From positions 1 to 16,236 of the forward strand of contig DATHBT010000307.1 of assembly GCA_035295985.1 (NCBI GenBank): a DNA stretch of 16,236 nucleotides. The letters run 5' to 3'. Of this stretch, positions 1-7,375 are shown piece by piece (positions within the stretch are counted from its first letter, which is position 1; every line of letters begins with the position of its first letter). This DNA comes from JAIVGV01 sp035295985. Its GTDB lineage: Bacteria > Acidobacteriota > Blastocatellia > Pyrinomonadales > Pyrinomonadaceae. A program made the position numbers and the translations under genes. Below the pieces are notes generated by a model, which saw nothing but the letters and a program-made list of their open reading frames with translations, was not told the DNA's origin and made no database searches.

Positions 1-2
1 GC

Positions 3-1676
3 CTCGGCCACAACGTGCTGAAAAAATTCCCCGAGGCGGCCGGCGTCGTGCGCGACTTCACCGTCCTCGACCCGGCCGACACGGAAGACCTCATCGACCT
101 GCTGCGCCGGCAGATGCGTCTCACGAAGGATCGTCGCTTCCCGCGCCGCCGCACCATCTGCTCGATCTTCAGCATGATGGTCAACAAGGCGGTCGCGCTC
201 AAGGAGGTGCTCCGCCAGTCCTACCCGCAGTTCGCCGGCGAGTCCGCGGCGCTCGAAGGGCTGTACCGATCCTTCGAGGAGTTCAAGCGCTCGCGCCACC
301 TGCTCACCTACGACGACCTGCTCGTCCGCCTGCGCGAGGCACTCGAAGGCGGCGAAGAGCTGCGCCGGCGGCTCTCGGATCAGTACCGCTACGTGATGGT
401 GGACGAGTATCAGGACACCAACAAGCTACAGGCGCAGATCGTGCGGCTGCTCGCCGCCACGCACGACAACGTCGCGGTGGTCGGCGACGAGTGCCAGTCG
501 ATCTTCTCGTTCCGCGGCGCGAGCCACAGGAACATGCTTGAGTTCCCCGCGCTCTTCCCGGCGGCGCGCGTCATCAAGCTCGAAGAGAACTTCCGCAGCA
601 CGCAGCCCGTCCTCGACGTGGCGAACGCCATCATCGCCGAGGCGCAGGAGGGCTACGCCAAGCGACTCTTCACGCGCCTCGGCGGCGGCGAGCCGCCCGT
701 CTCGGTCACGGCGCGCGACGAGCACGAGCAGTCGCGCTTCGTCGCCGAGCGCGTCGCGGAGCTGCGCGATGAGGGGGCGTCGCTCGACGAAATTGCCGTG
801 CTGTTCCGCGCCAGCTCCCACTCGTTCGATCTGGAGATAGAGCTGGCGAAGCACGGCATCCCGTTCCGCAAGTACGGCGGGATCAAGTTCGCCGAATCCG
901 CCCACGTCAAGGACGCGCTCTCGTTCCTGCGCGTCGTCGCCAACCCCTCCGACACGCTCTCCTGGTTCCGCGCGCTGAAGCTCCTGGACAACGTCGGCGA
1001 CGCGACGGTCAACCAGATACTCGAACACCTCGGCGTCGAGCGGAAAAGTTTCAGGGCGGCGAGGGCGAAGGTCGCGCTCTTCCGCAAGCTGCAACGCTTC
1101 CCCGCGCGCGCCGGCTACAAGGATCAGTTGGCGCGGCTGGCGCGGCTGCTCTGCGGCCTCGTCGAGGAGGCTTCGCCGGGCGCGCAGCTCTCCGCCGCGC
1201 TCCGGTTCTACAGGCCCATCCTGAGGGCACGCTACGACGACTACCCGCGGCGGGGGCGCGACCTCGAACACCTGCACTCGATCGCGAAGCGTTACAAAGC
1301 TTCGGCGGAATTGCTCTCCGATCTCGCGCTCGATCCGTCGGACGCGGCCCAATCAAACGGGCGCGGGCGCGGCGGCTACCTGACGCTCTCGACCGTGCAC
1401 TCGGCGAAGGGGCTGGAGTGGGACGCCGTGTTCGTGATCTGGATGACCGAAGGGTGGTTCCCGTCGTCGCGCTCGCAGGACGAGTTCGAGGACGCAGAGG
1501 AGGAGCGCCGGCTCCTCTACGTCGCCGCGACGCGGGCGCGGCGACACCTCTATTTCGTCTCCCCGCTCAGCGCCTACCGCGGCGGGAACGGCGATCCCTT
1601 CCCCGCCGTCTCGCGGTTTCTGGAATCCGTCCCCGACGCCGTCCTCCCGCGCGCCTCCCTGTCGGGGGGCGAGTGA
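3..1676 (+). CDS. UvrD/PcrA/Rep-family ATP-dependent DNA helicase, 5' truncated by window edge
   Basis: Superfamily 1A 3'-5' DNA helicase, a family that unwinds DNA during repair or replication restart. The reading frame is open from the first complete codon, so the gene begins upstream; Walker A and the Q motif are not in the window. Visible motifs in order: motif II VDEYQDTN (about 399-422), motif III GDECQSIFSFRGA (about 483-521), motif IV ENFRST (about 586-603), motif V STVHSAKGLEWDAVFV (about 1390-1437), and motif VI EERRLLYVAATRARR (from about 1501). From motif II to the end there are about 420 residues, shorter than in E. coli UvrD (about 500), and the tudor-like C-terminal tail of PcrA/UvrD is absent. 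It ends in TGA. UvrD, PcrA and Rep cannot be told apart from this fragment. A second frame on the opposite strand is open only because of the high GC content. Confidence 0.93.
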   Translation, partial: LGHNVLKKFPEAAGVVRDFTVLDPADTEDLIDLLRRQMRLTKDRRFPRRRTICSIFSMMVNKAVALKEVLRQSYPQFAGESAALEGLYRSFEEFKRSRHLLTYDDLLVRLREALEGGEELRRRLSDQYRYVMVDEYQDTNKLQAQIVRLLAATHDNVAVVGDECQSIFSFRGASHRNMLEFPALFPAARVIKLEENFRSTQPVLDVANAIIAEAQEGYAKRLFTRLGGGEPPVSVTARDEHEQSRFVAERVAELRDEGASLDEIAVLFRASSHSFDLEIELAKHGIPFRKYGGIKFAESAHVKDALSFLRVVANPSDTLSWFRALKLLDNVGDATVNQILEHLGVERKSFRAARAKVALFRKLQRFPARAGYKDQLARLARLLCGLVEEASPGAQLSAALRFYRPILRARYDDYPRRGRDLEHLHSIAKRYKASAELLSDLALDPSDAAQSNGRGRGGYLTLSTVHSAKGLEWDAVFVIWMTEGWFPSSRSQDEFEDAEEERRLLYVAATRARRHLYFVSPLSAYRGGNGDPFPAVSRFLESVPDAVLPRASLSGGE

Positions 1677-1691
1677 GCCGGCGTCACGACT

Positions 1692-1702
1692 GTCTGACAG
1701 AC
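1692..1702. promoter_or_regulatory. Short inverted repeat upstream of the aminotransferase gene
   Basis: GTCTGACAGAC is a perfect 5-bp inverted repeat around a single central base, in the 120-nt gap between the helicase stop and the aminotransferase start. A -10-like TACAAT lies at 1727-1732, but I see no -35 at canonical spacing. It could be a small operator or chance. Apart from these two items I see nothing in this gap. Confidence 0.2.
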
Positions 1703-1799
1703 GGCCCCTACGCAGCCGGCCGTTCTTACAATTCGACGAGGACGAGGCGGTCGCGCCAGCGGCCGATCGTAAGCACGAGATGACAACGCCGGAGGTTTG

Positions 1800-2969
1800 A
1801 TGTCCCCTTTTAACCAACCGAGTCCCGGAACCCTTCCCTCGCAGCGCGAGCTGTTTGAAATCCCCGAAGGCGTGACCTATTTGAACTGCGCGAACATGTC
1901 GCCGCAGTTGCGCTCCGTCTCGGCCGCGGGAATGGACGCGGTCGCGGTGAAAAAGTCGCCGTGGGAGCTCAAACCGGCCGACTGGTTCTCCGGCGCGGAG
2001 GCCCTGCGGGCGCTGGCGGCGCAAGTCGCCGGCACGACCGCCGACTCAATCGCCATCGTCCCCGCCGCCAGCTACGGCATCGCCGTCGCCGCTGCGAACG
2101 TGGCAGTAGAGCGCGGGCAGTCAATCGTCCTGCTCGACGAGGAGTTCCCGTCGAACTATTACGCCTGGAAGGAACTCTCGCGGCGGCGGGGCGCGGAAAT
2201 CCGACTGGTTAAGAGGGGCGTTGAGGGGACGTGGACGCAAGCCCTCCTCGGCGCGATTGACGCGGCGACCGCCGTGGTCTCCGTGCCGAACTGCCACTGG
2301 ACGGACGGGAGCTTGGTTGACCTCGAAGCGGTCGGCGAGAGGGCGCGCTCGGTCGGGGCCGCGCTCGTCGTGGACGCGAGCCAGTCGTTGGGCGCGTACC
2401 CCCTGGACATCGAGCGAGTCCGGCCGGACTTCCTCGTCTGCGTCGGCTACAAGTGGCTGCTGTGCCCGTACACGATCAGCTTCCTGTACGCCGCGCCGAA
2501 GTGGCAGCGGGAGGGCAGGCCCATCGAGTACCCCTGGATGACGCGCGCGGGGAGCGAAGACTTCTCGCGGCTGGTCGATTACAAGGACGACCAGTACCGA
2601 CCCGGCGCGCGCCGCTTCGACATGGGGGAGTCCTCCAACTTCGTGCTCGGGCCGATGGCCGCGGCCGCCCTGCGACAGATTCTCGAATGGGGGATAGCGA
2701 ACATCCGGCGCACGCTCTCGGCCCTGACCGCGCTGATCTCGGAAGAGGCCGAGCGGCTGGGCTGCCGGACGATCCCGGCCGGAGGCCGCGTCGATCACAT
2801 GACGGGGATCAGATTGCCGAAGGGACTGCCGGCCGGACTCGGCGAGCGCCTGGCGGAGGAGAAGGTTTTCGTCAGCATCCGCGGCGACGCGATCCGCGTC
2901 TCGCCCCACCTCTACAACGGCGAGGAAGACGTCCGAAAGTTTTTCAGCGCCCTGCGGAAGCTGATCTGA
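1800..2969 (+). CDS. Aminotransferase class V-fold PLP-dependent enzyme
   Basis: Fold-type I PLP enzyme of the class-V group, which contains cysteine desulfurases, isopenicillin-N epimerase-like proteins and kynureninase-like enzymes; probably cytoplasmic. The start is ATG 1800, with GGAGG at 1791-1795 four bases upstream; a TTG directly before it is less likely. It encodes 389 residues, normal for the family. The N-terminal motif TYLNCANMSPQ (about 26-36) matches the usual 'YLNxAxxGPxP' opening. VVDASQSLGAYPLD (about 190-203) carries Asp192, expected to contact the PLP pyridine nitrogen, and GYKWLLCP carries Lys218, the expected Schiff-base lysine. I do not see the catalytic-Cys loop of IscS/SufS, so a desulfurase role is not supported. 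The substrate is unknown. The gene stands alone, with intergenic gaps on both sides. Confidence 0.9.
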   Translation: MSPFNQPSPGTLPSQRELFEIPEGVTYLNCANMSPQLRSVSAAGMDAVAVKKSPWELKPADWFSGAEALRALAAQVAGTTADSIAIVPAASYGIAVAAANVAVERGQSIVLLDEEFPSNYYAWKELSRRRGAEIRLVKRGVEGTWTQALLGAIDAATAVVSVPNCHWTDGSLVDLEAVGERARSVGAALVVDASQSLGAYPLDIERVRPDFLVCVGYKWLLCPYTISFLYAAPKWQREGRPIEYPWMTRAGSEDFSRLVDYKDDQYRPGARRFDMGESSNFVLGPMAAAALRQILEWGIANIRRTLSALTALISEEAERLGCRTIPAGGRVDHMTGIRLPKGLPAGLGERLAEEKVFVSIRGDAIRVSPHLYNGEEDVRKFFSALRKLI

Positions 2970-3047
2970 AGAAAGACGCCGCCGCCGCCGAAAGCGGCAA
3001 ACGAATCTACGGCGTGGACGTATCGCTGTGAAAGCCGTCGGAGAGTT

Positions 3048-4010
3048 TTGAGACAAACGCCGCGCCGGGGAGGTGAGCAAGCGATTACCGCCGCGCCAAG
3101 CAAAGCGTCCGCCGTCGCGGTCTGGCTGCTGCTCTGCCTGATCTGGGGCTCGACCTGGTCTTTCATCAAGCTGGGATTGCGCGACCTGCCGCCGCTGACC
3201 TTCGTCGCCCTGCGGTTCGCCATCGCCGTCGCCGTGCTCCTCGCCGTCGCACACTTCCGGCGCGCGCGTTGGCCGCGCACCCGCGCCGAGTGGGGCTTGC
3301 TGGCGACGACGGGCGTGCTGGCCTTCACCGTCAACTACGGCCTGATCTTCTGGGGCGAGCAGTACGTCTCCTCAGGGCTGGCGGCGCTCCTTCAGGCGAC
3401 CATCCCGCTCTTCGGCCTGCTCCTCGCGCACAAGGTTCTGCCCGGCGAGCCGCTGACCGCGGCGCGACTCCTCGGCGTCGCGGTCGGGCTCGTCGGGGTC
3501 GCCCTCATCTTCTCGGATCAGTTGTACGTTGGCGACGCGCGGGCCGTCCGGGGCGGCGGGGCGATAGTCCTGGGCGCGCTGGCCGCGGCCTACAGCAACG
3601 TGCTGGTGAAGGCGCGCGCCGCGGACTTCGACATCAGCGTGCTCGCCGCCGGGCAGATGCTGTGCGGGCTGGTGCCGGTGATCATTCTCGGCCTCGCCAG
3701 GGAAGGCAACCCGCTGCACTTGCGCTGGACGACGACCGCAATCGTCTCCGTCCTGTACCTCGCGCTCGTCGGCTCGGTCGTGGCCTTCATGCTCTACTAC
3801 TGGCTCGTGCGCAACATGGACGTGACGAACACGCAGATGATCGCCCTGGTGACGCCGGCCGTCGCCGTGCTCGTCGGCGTCCTGTTCCTGGGCGAGACTT
3901 TGACGTGGCGCATCGCGCTCGGCGGCCTCGCTATTTTCGCGGGCGTCGCCGTCGCCGTCCTGCGGCGGCGCGGGCCGCCGCGCGTCCGGCAAGAAACCGT
4001 CGGCGGATGA
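3048..4010 (+). CDS. EamA/DMT-superfamily transporter
   Basis: Inner-membrane drug/metabolite transporter of the EamA type, probably an exporter of a small metabolite. Two EamA repeats are visible. The first opens with LIWGSTWSFIKLGLRDLPP, a hallmark of the family; the second begins around GGGAIVLGALAAAYSNVLVKA. About ten hydrophobic helices fill the roughly 310-residue protein, the normal length. The C-terminus is a short basic tail. The start is uncertain. TTG 3048 has a GGAGAG only two bases upstream. A much better anti-16S match, GGGGAGGTGA at 3067-3076, sits seven bases before an in-frame ATT at 3084. If ATT is used the protein starts MTAAPSKAS and has 308 residues. The substrate cannot be predicted. 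Confidence 0.9.
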   Translation: MRQTPRRGGEQAITAAPSKASAVAVWLLLCLIWGSTWSFIKLGLRDLPPLTFVALRFAIAVAVLLAVAHFRRARWPRTRAEWGLLATTGVLAFTVNYGLIFWGEQYVSSGLAALLQATIPLFGLLLAHKVLPGEPLTAARLLGVAVGLVGVALIFSDQLYVGDARAVRGGGAIVLGALAAAYSNVLVKARAADFDISVLAAGQMLCGLVPVIILGLAREGNPLHLRWTTTAIVSVLYLALVGSVVAFMLYYWLVRNMDVTNTQMIALVTPAVAVLVGVLFLGETLTWRIALGGLAIFAGVAVAVLRRRGPPRVRQETVGG

Positions 4011-4058
4011 ACGGGCGGGACGCGGCGCACGCCAGCCGCGAACGTGAGGCGGCGAACG

Positions 4059-4091
4059 CCCGTCGGGGGCCACTTACTCCCGTCGAGGGCC
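4059..4091 (+). repeat. Tandem 13-bp direct repeat upstream of the glycan-operon promoter
   Basis: CCCGTCGGGGGCC (4059-4071) and CCCGTCGAGGGCC (4079-4091) match at 12 of 13 positions and are offset by exactly 20 bp, close to two helical turns. The second copy ends 10 bp before the -35-like hexamer at 4102. The spacing and position resemble a tandem activator site, but no binding protein is identified. Confidence 0.45.
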
Positions 4092-4101
4092 GCCGAGTAC
4101 A

Positions 4102-4130
4102 TTGCGCAACGCCACGCGACACTTTAGAAT
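4102..4130 (+). promoter_or_regulatory. Putative sigma-70-type promoter of the glycosyltransferase operon
   Basis: A -35-like TTGCGC (4102-4107) is separated by 17 bp from a -10-like TAGAAT (4125-4130, five of six consensus bases). Transcription would start near 4137, leaving a leader of about 200 nt before the first glycosyltransferase. The weak -35 and the adjacent direct repeats would fit an activated promoter. Confidence 0.45.
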
Positions 4131-4136
4131 CGCCGC

Positions 4137-4344
4137 CGCAACTTTTACACCAACGTCGTGCGTTATGACGACGATGAACTTGTCGCCTTTCGGGGCCTTG
4201 TACCCCGGGCTACCCGCCCCGCCTCTCAGAACTCTGGCGGTTCGGTGACGGCTCCACCCCGGCGGAATCAGCCAAGACATTCCCCAGACCTGGCAGAGAG
4301 GGCCGGAAGCGGTTCGGCCGGCAATCGCCGGAGACGTGCAAGCG
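4137..4344 (+). promoter_or_regulatory. Long structured 5' leader with SD-sequestering hairpin
   Basis: About 200 untranslated bases contain several visible stem-loops: CGTCGT/ACGACG (4154-4159 with 4168-4173), CGGGG/CCCCG (4191-4195 with 4203-4207), CCGCC/GGCGG (4219-4223 with 4236-4240), GGCCG/CGGCC (4301-4305 with 4315-4319) and CCGGC-AATC-GCCGG (4318-4331). The last hairpin takes in the first two bases of the Shine-Dalgarno GGAGA (4330-4334). Its 5' arm overlaps the 3' arm of the preceding hairpin, so the two are mutually exclusive, as in a translational switch. It matches no riboswitch class that I recognise. High GC content makes chance hairpins likely, hence the modest confidence. Confidence 0.35.
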
Positions 4345-5544
4345 ATGTCAGTGCCAACGGACAACCGGCGCAGAGTACTGTACCTCCAGTCCAACTCCGA
4401 GATAGGCGGCTCCGACGTATGCCTGTTGAGGATGGTGGAGGCGCTCGACCGCTCCCGGTTCGACCCGCTCGTCGTCCTGCCCTCGGACGGCCCGCTCACC
4501 GGCGCGCTGCGCGAGCGCGGGGCCTCACTCTTCATCCTGCGCGAGATGATGAAATTGACTACTCGCAAGGGGAAGCTCTATTACCTGCGGTACCTGTACA
4601 ACTACCCGAAGGCCGTCGGGAAGATTCTCAGAATCATCCGCGGCGAACGGATCGACGTTGTTCACAGCAACACCCTCCACAACCTCCACGGGTTCCTCGC
4701 CGCGCGACTGGCGCGGCGACCGCACGTCTGGCACGTCCGGGAGATCGTCCTCCAGTCGCGTTTCTTCAGGCGGCTCGAACTGGCCCTCGCGCGGCGCTAC
4801 GCCGACCGCGTCGTGGCGATGAGCGGGGCCATAGCCGAGGCGTTCCGCGACGGCGGCGCGCCGCCGCCCCGCCAACTGAGGATCATCCCCGACGGGATCG
4901 ACACGGAGCGGTTCCACCCGCGTAACAGCGGCGACAGGATTCGCTCCGAGTTGGGGATCGAGGCGGGTGCGCCCGTGGTCGGACTGGTTTGCAGGCTCGA
5001 TCACTGGAAGGGCGTGGAGGTTTTCCTGCGAGCGGCGGCCGTCGTCCGTTCGCGCCTGCCGGAAGCGCGCTACCTAGTGGTCGGCGGCCCCGTCGAAGGT
5101 CAGGAAAAGTTCGCGGCACGCATGATCGGGCTGGCGGGGGCGCTCGGGCTCGACGGCTTCGTCCACTTCACGGGGTGGCGCTACGGGCCGGGTGACATGC
5201 CGGAGGTGCACGCGGCGCTCGACGTGCTGGTGCTGGCCTCGACTTGGCCCGAGCCGTTCGGACTGGTTTTGTTGGAGGCGATGGCGACCGGCAGGCCCGT
5301 GGTGGCGACCAGGCACGGCGGGCCCGTCGAAATCTGCGCCGAGGGCGAGACGGCCCTGCTCGTCCCGCCGCGGGATGCGGACGCGATGGCTGATACAATC
5401 GTCGCGCTCCTGCGCGACCCGCATAGGGCGCGCTCGATGGGGGCGGCCGGCCGCGCGCGCGTCCTGCAGCTCTTCGACCACCGCCGCTACGGCCGGGAGC
5501 TGCAGCTCCTTTACGAGGAAGTCCTCATGTCGCCCGGTACGTGA
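4345..5544 (+). CDS. Glycosyltransferase family 4 protein (first gene of glycan operon)
   Basis: Retaining GT-B glycosyltransferase, expected to transfer a sugar from a nucleotide-sugar donor to a growing lipid-linked or surface glycan at the cytoplasmic membrane face. ATG 4345 is preferred: the GGAGA at 4330-4334 is ten bases upstream, whereas an alternative GTG at 4336 is too close to it. Of 399 residues, the N-terminal Rossmann domain opens with VLYLQSNSEIGGS, with the Gly-Gly loop at about 21-22. The C-terminal domain has RLDHWKG (Lys222) and the GT4 E-x7-E motif EPFGLVLLE (about 303-311), followed by the conserved 'GRPVVATRHGGPVE' donor-loop region. It lies 34 nt before the next gene. 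Donor and acceptor are unknown. Confidence 0.93.
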   Translation: MSVPTDNRRRVLYLQSNSEIGGSDVCLLRMVEALDRSRFDPLVVLPSDGPLTGALRERGASLFILREMMKLTTRKGKLYYLRYLYNYPKAVGKILRIIRGERIDVVHSNTLHNLHGFLAARLARRPHVWHVREIVLQSRFFRRLELALARRYADRVVAMSGAIAEAFRDGGAPPPRQLRIIPDGIDTERFHPRNSGDRIRSELGIEAGAPVVGLVCRLDHWKGVEVFLRAAAVVRSRLPEARYLVVGGPVEGQEKFAARMIGLAGALGLDGFVHFTGWRYGPGDMPEVHAALDVLVLASTWPEPFGLVLLEAMATGRPVVATRHGGPVEICAEGETALLVPPRDADAMADTIVALLRDPHRARSMGAAGRARVLQLFDHRRYGRELQLLYEEVLMSPGT

Positions 5545-5578
5545 TAGGTTCGCCGAAGCCGCCCGGCACCCTCGCCCC

Positions 5579-6505
5579 ATGCAACTCTCCGTCATCGTCG
5601 TCAGTTATAACACTCGCGGCCTCCTGACCTCGTGCCTGGGGTCCGTCGAAAGGTACATGGCGGGCGTCGAACACGAGGTCTGCGTCGTGGACAACGCTTC
5701 GAGCGACGGGGGCGCCGCCCTGGTGCGGGAGATGTTCCCGCGCGCGCGCGTCCTGTCGTCGCCCAGGAACTTGGGCTTTGCCGCCGCGGTCAACATGGGC
5801 CTCGGCGCCACGTCCGGCCGGTACGTTCTCTGGCTCAACCCTGACGCCGAGATTCTTAACGGGGGCATCAGCGCCCTCCTGTCCTACATGGAAGCCGAGC
5901 CGGGCGTCGGGATCGTCGGCCCCCAGCTCCTCAACACCGACGGCAGCATCCAGCTCTCCTGCCGCTCATTCCCCTCCTACGACGCGGCGCTCTTTAACCG
6001 CCACTCTCTTCTCACTAGCTGGTTCCCGCAAAACCGCTACACGCGCCGCTACCTCCACACGGACTGGGATCACATGTCGGCCCGCGCGGTGGACTGGGTG
6101 TCAGGGGCCTGTCTGCTGCACCGCCGAGAGGTGTCCGACCAGATCGGCGGGCTTGACGAGAGGTTCTTCATCTACATGGAGGACATCGACTTCTGCCTGC
6201 GCGCGGGGGGCGCAGGCTGGGAGGTCATCTACCACCCTGCGATGCTCGCCCGGCACCACATCGGCGGGAGCAGCAGGCAGGCCCCCTACAGGACGGTAGT
6301 CGAACTCCACCGCAGCGTCTGGCGTTACTACGCGAAGCACTTCACCAGGAGCCCGCTCAAGGACGTCCTGGCCGGCGCGGCGATCTGGGGGCGGTGCGCG
6401 GCGATGCTTTGTCAGGCCGCCGTGGGCAGGGGCGACGCCCGCCTCAGGCGCGGGCCGGCCCTGCGCCACGGGCGGCACGCGCAAGGAGAGAGTCGTAGCT
6501 TATGA
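5579..6505 (+). CDS. Glycosyltransferase family 2 protein, WbbL/rhamnosyltransferase-like
   Basis: Inverting GT-A glycosyltransferase of the WbbL-like GT2 subgroup, often rhamnosyltransferases in O-antigen, mycobacterial linker or exopolysaccharide synthesis. The start is ATG 5579, because the family begins at SVIVVSYNT; no clear Shine-Dalgarno precedes it, so translation may depend on the upstream gene. Of 308 residues, the nucleotide-binding VVDNASSDGG lies at about 36-45, PRNLGFAAAVN at 62-72, the DXD-equivalent LNPDAE at 86-91, and FFIYMEDIDFCLR with the catalytic-type Glu-Asp at 201-202. The C-terminal 80 residues are basic and may be membrane-associated. The stop overlaps the next start in ATGA. 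The sugar specificity is an inference from family resemblance only. Confidence 0.93.
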   Translation: MQLSVIVVSYNTRGLLTSCLGSVERYMAGVEHEVCVVDNASSDGGAALVREMFPRARVLSSPRNLGFAAAVNMGLGATSGRYVLWLNPDAEILNGGISALLSYMEAEPGVGIVGPQLLNTDGSIQLSCRSFPSYDAALFNRHSLLTSWFPQNRYTRRYLHTDWDHMSARAVDWVSGACLLHRREVSDQIGGLDERFFIYMEDIDFCLRAGGAGWEVIYHPAMLARHHIGGSSRQAPYRTVVELHRSVWRYYAKHFTRSPLKDVLAGAAIWGRCAAMLCQAAVGRGDARLRRGPALRHGRHAQGESRSL

Positions 6506-7305
6506 GCGGCCAACTCTCTCTCGTCTTCGCCCTCGCTTTCACCGTCAACCTCATCACCACCCTCTTCTTCTCGGTGAGGATCGCGGGCGCGAGGACCGGC
6601 AGGCTCGGCTCGGCCGTCGCCCTCTTCAACGTGTTCATCCTCCTGCTCCGCATCTCGACCTCCTTCCAGGCCCTGCTGCTCTCCAAGCACGTCGAGCGAA
6701 ACCTGGGTGCCCGCTCGCCCGACGCCGACGAGTTTCTGTTCCGCCTGCTGCTCCTCTCGGCGACGCTGGGCAGCGTCCTGGGCGCGCTACTCATCCCCAC
6801 GGCGCAGCGTGCGATTAGCAGGGCGGTCGCCGCGCTGGAAGTTCACCGCTCGCTGCCGAGGCTGGCCCGGCGCGCGGCCTCCGCCTCCGTTTTACGGCAG
6901 GCCGCGGCCTCCCTCCGGCTGCCCTCGGTTCGGAACCTGACGCAGTTCAGGGAGTTTCGCGGGCTGTCAATCGGCCCACCCGCTTTATACGCCGTCGCCG
7001 TCTCCTTCCTGACCGTGGGCATGTTCTCGCCGATCTACGCCGGCTACTTCAACCCGCAGTTCAGGGTGACGGCGAATAACATGTCGCTTCTCATCAACGG
7101 CGCGGCGACGGCCGTCGTGCTTCTCGTTACGGATCCGTTTTTGGGCGTCCTGACCGACGACGCCATCGAGGGGAAGCTGCCCGAGGCCAGCTTCAGAAAG
7201 CAGATCGTCGTTTTCGTCATGGCACAGGTCGTGGGCACGGTGGCGGCCCAGGCCCTGCTCGTGCCGTCGGCGCGCGCCATCGCCGCCATCGCGGAGTACC
7301 TGTGA
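6502..7305 (+). CDS. amj: Amj-family (DUF2837) lipid II flippase homologue
   Basis: Polytopic membrane protein of 267 residues resembling Amj (YdaH) of Bacillus subtilis, the alternate lipid II flippase that can replace MurJ. About six hydrophobic segments are visible, near residues 4-24, 36-57, 83-103, 160-182, 197-220 and 233-257. The family-typical stretch SVRIAGARTGRL is followed by a helix with an Arg-Ile-Ser turn. A basic cytoplasmic loop (about 110-155) and LTVGMFSPIYAGY, NPQFRVTA and TDPFLGVLTDDAI are further features I recognise from this family. ATG 6502 overlaps the preceding stop by four bases, and AAGGAGAG lies at 6483-6490. Its place inside a glycosyltransferase operon without Wzx suggests that it flips an undecaprenyl-linked glycan; that is inference. 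Length is normal and no break is visible. Confidence 0.82.
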   Translation: MSGQLSLVFALAFTVNLITTLFFSVRIAGARTGRLGSAVALFNVFILLLRISTSFQALLLSKHVERNLGARSPDADEFLFRLLLLSATLGSVLGALLIPTAQRAISRAVAALEVHRSLPRLARRAASASVLRQAAASLRLPSVRNLTQFREFRGLSIGPPALYAVAVSFLTVGMFSPIYAGYFNPQFRVTANNMSLLINGAATAVVLLVTDPFLGVLTDDAIEGKLPEASFRKQIVVFVMAQVVGTVAAQALLVPSARAIAAIAEYL

Positions 7306-7375
7306 GGTGGTCGCCCGGGGCGGCGCCGAGCTTGACTCGTCCGCCCGTCCTCCCAGGTACGTGGTTGTGAGGCCC

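Noticed and set aside
426..1352. 308-codon open frame on the minus strand opposite the helicase gene
   Set aside because: Arg/Glu/Val-rich shadow translation of a clear helicase gene; no protein family resemblance.
2121..3254. 377-codon minus-strand open frame across the aminotransferase and the EamA start
   Set aside because: It overlaps two well-supported genes and its composition is that of a GC-driven antisense frame.
4236..4247. ops-like element (GGCGGTTCGGTG against GGCGGTAGCGTG) in the polysaccharide operon leader
   Set aside because: Only 9 of 12 positions match, the critical central bases differ, and no RfaH homologue is in the window; chance is likely in GC-rich DNA.
4074..4568. 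Minus-strand open frame covering the glycan-operon leader
   Set aside because: It runs antisense into the first glycosyltransferase, has no recognisable motif and no ribosome binding site; the leader reading is preferred.
5192..5578. In-frame 5' extension of the GT2 gene
   Set aside because: It overlaps the first GT4 gene and is low-complexity; the GT2 fold starts at the ATG 5579.
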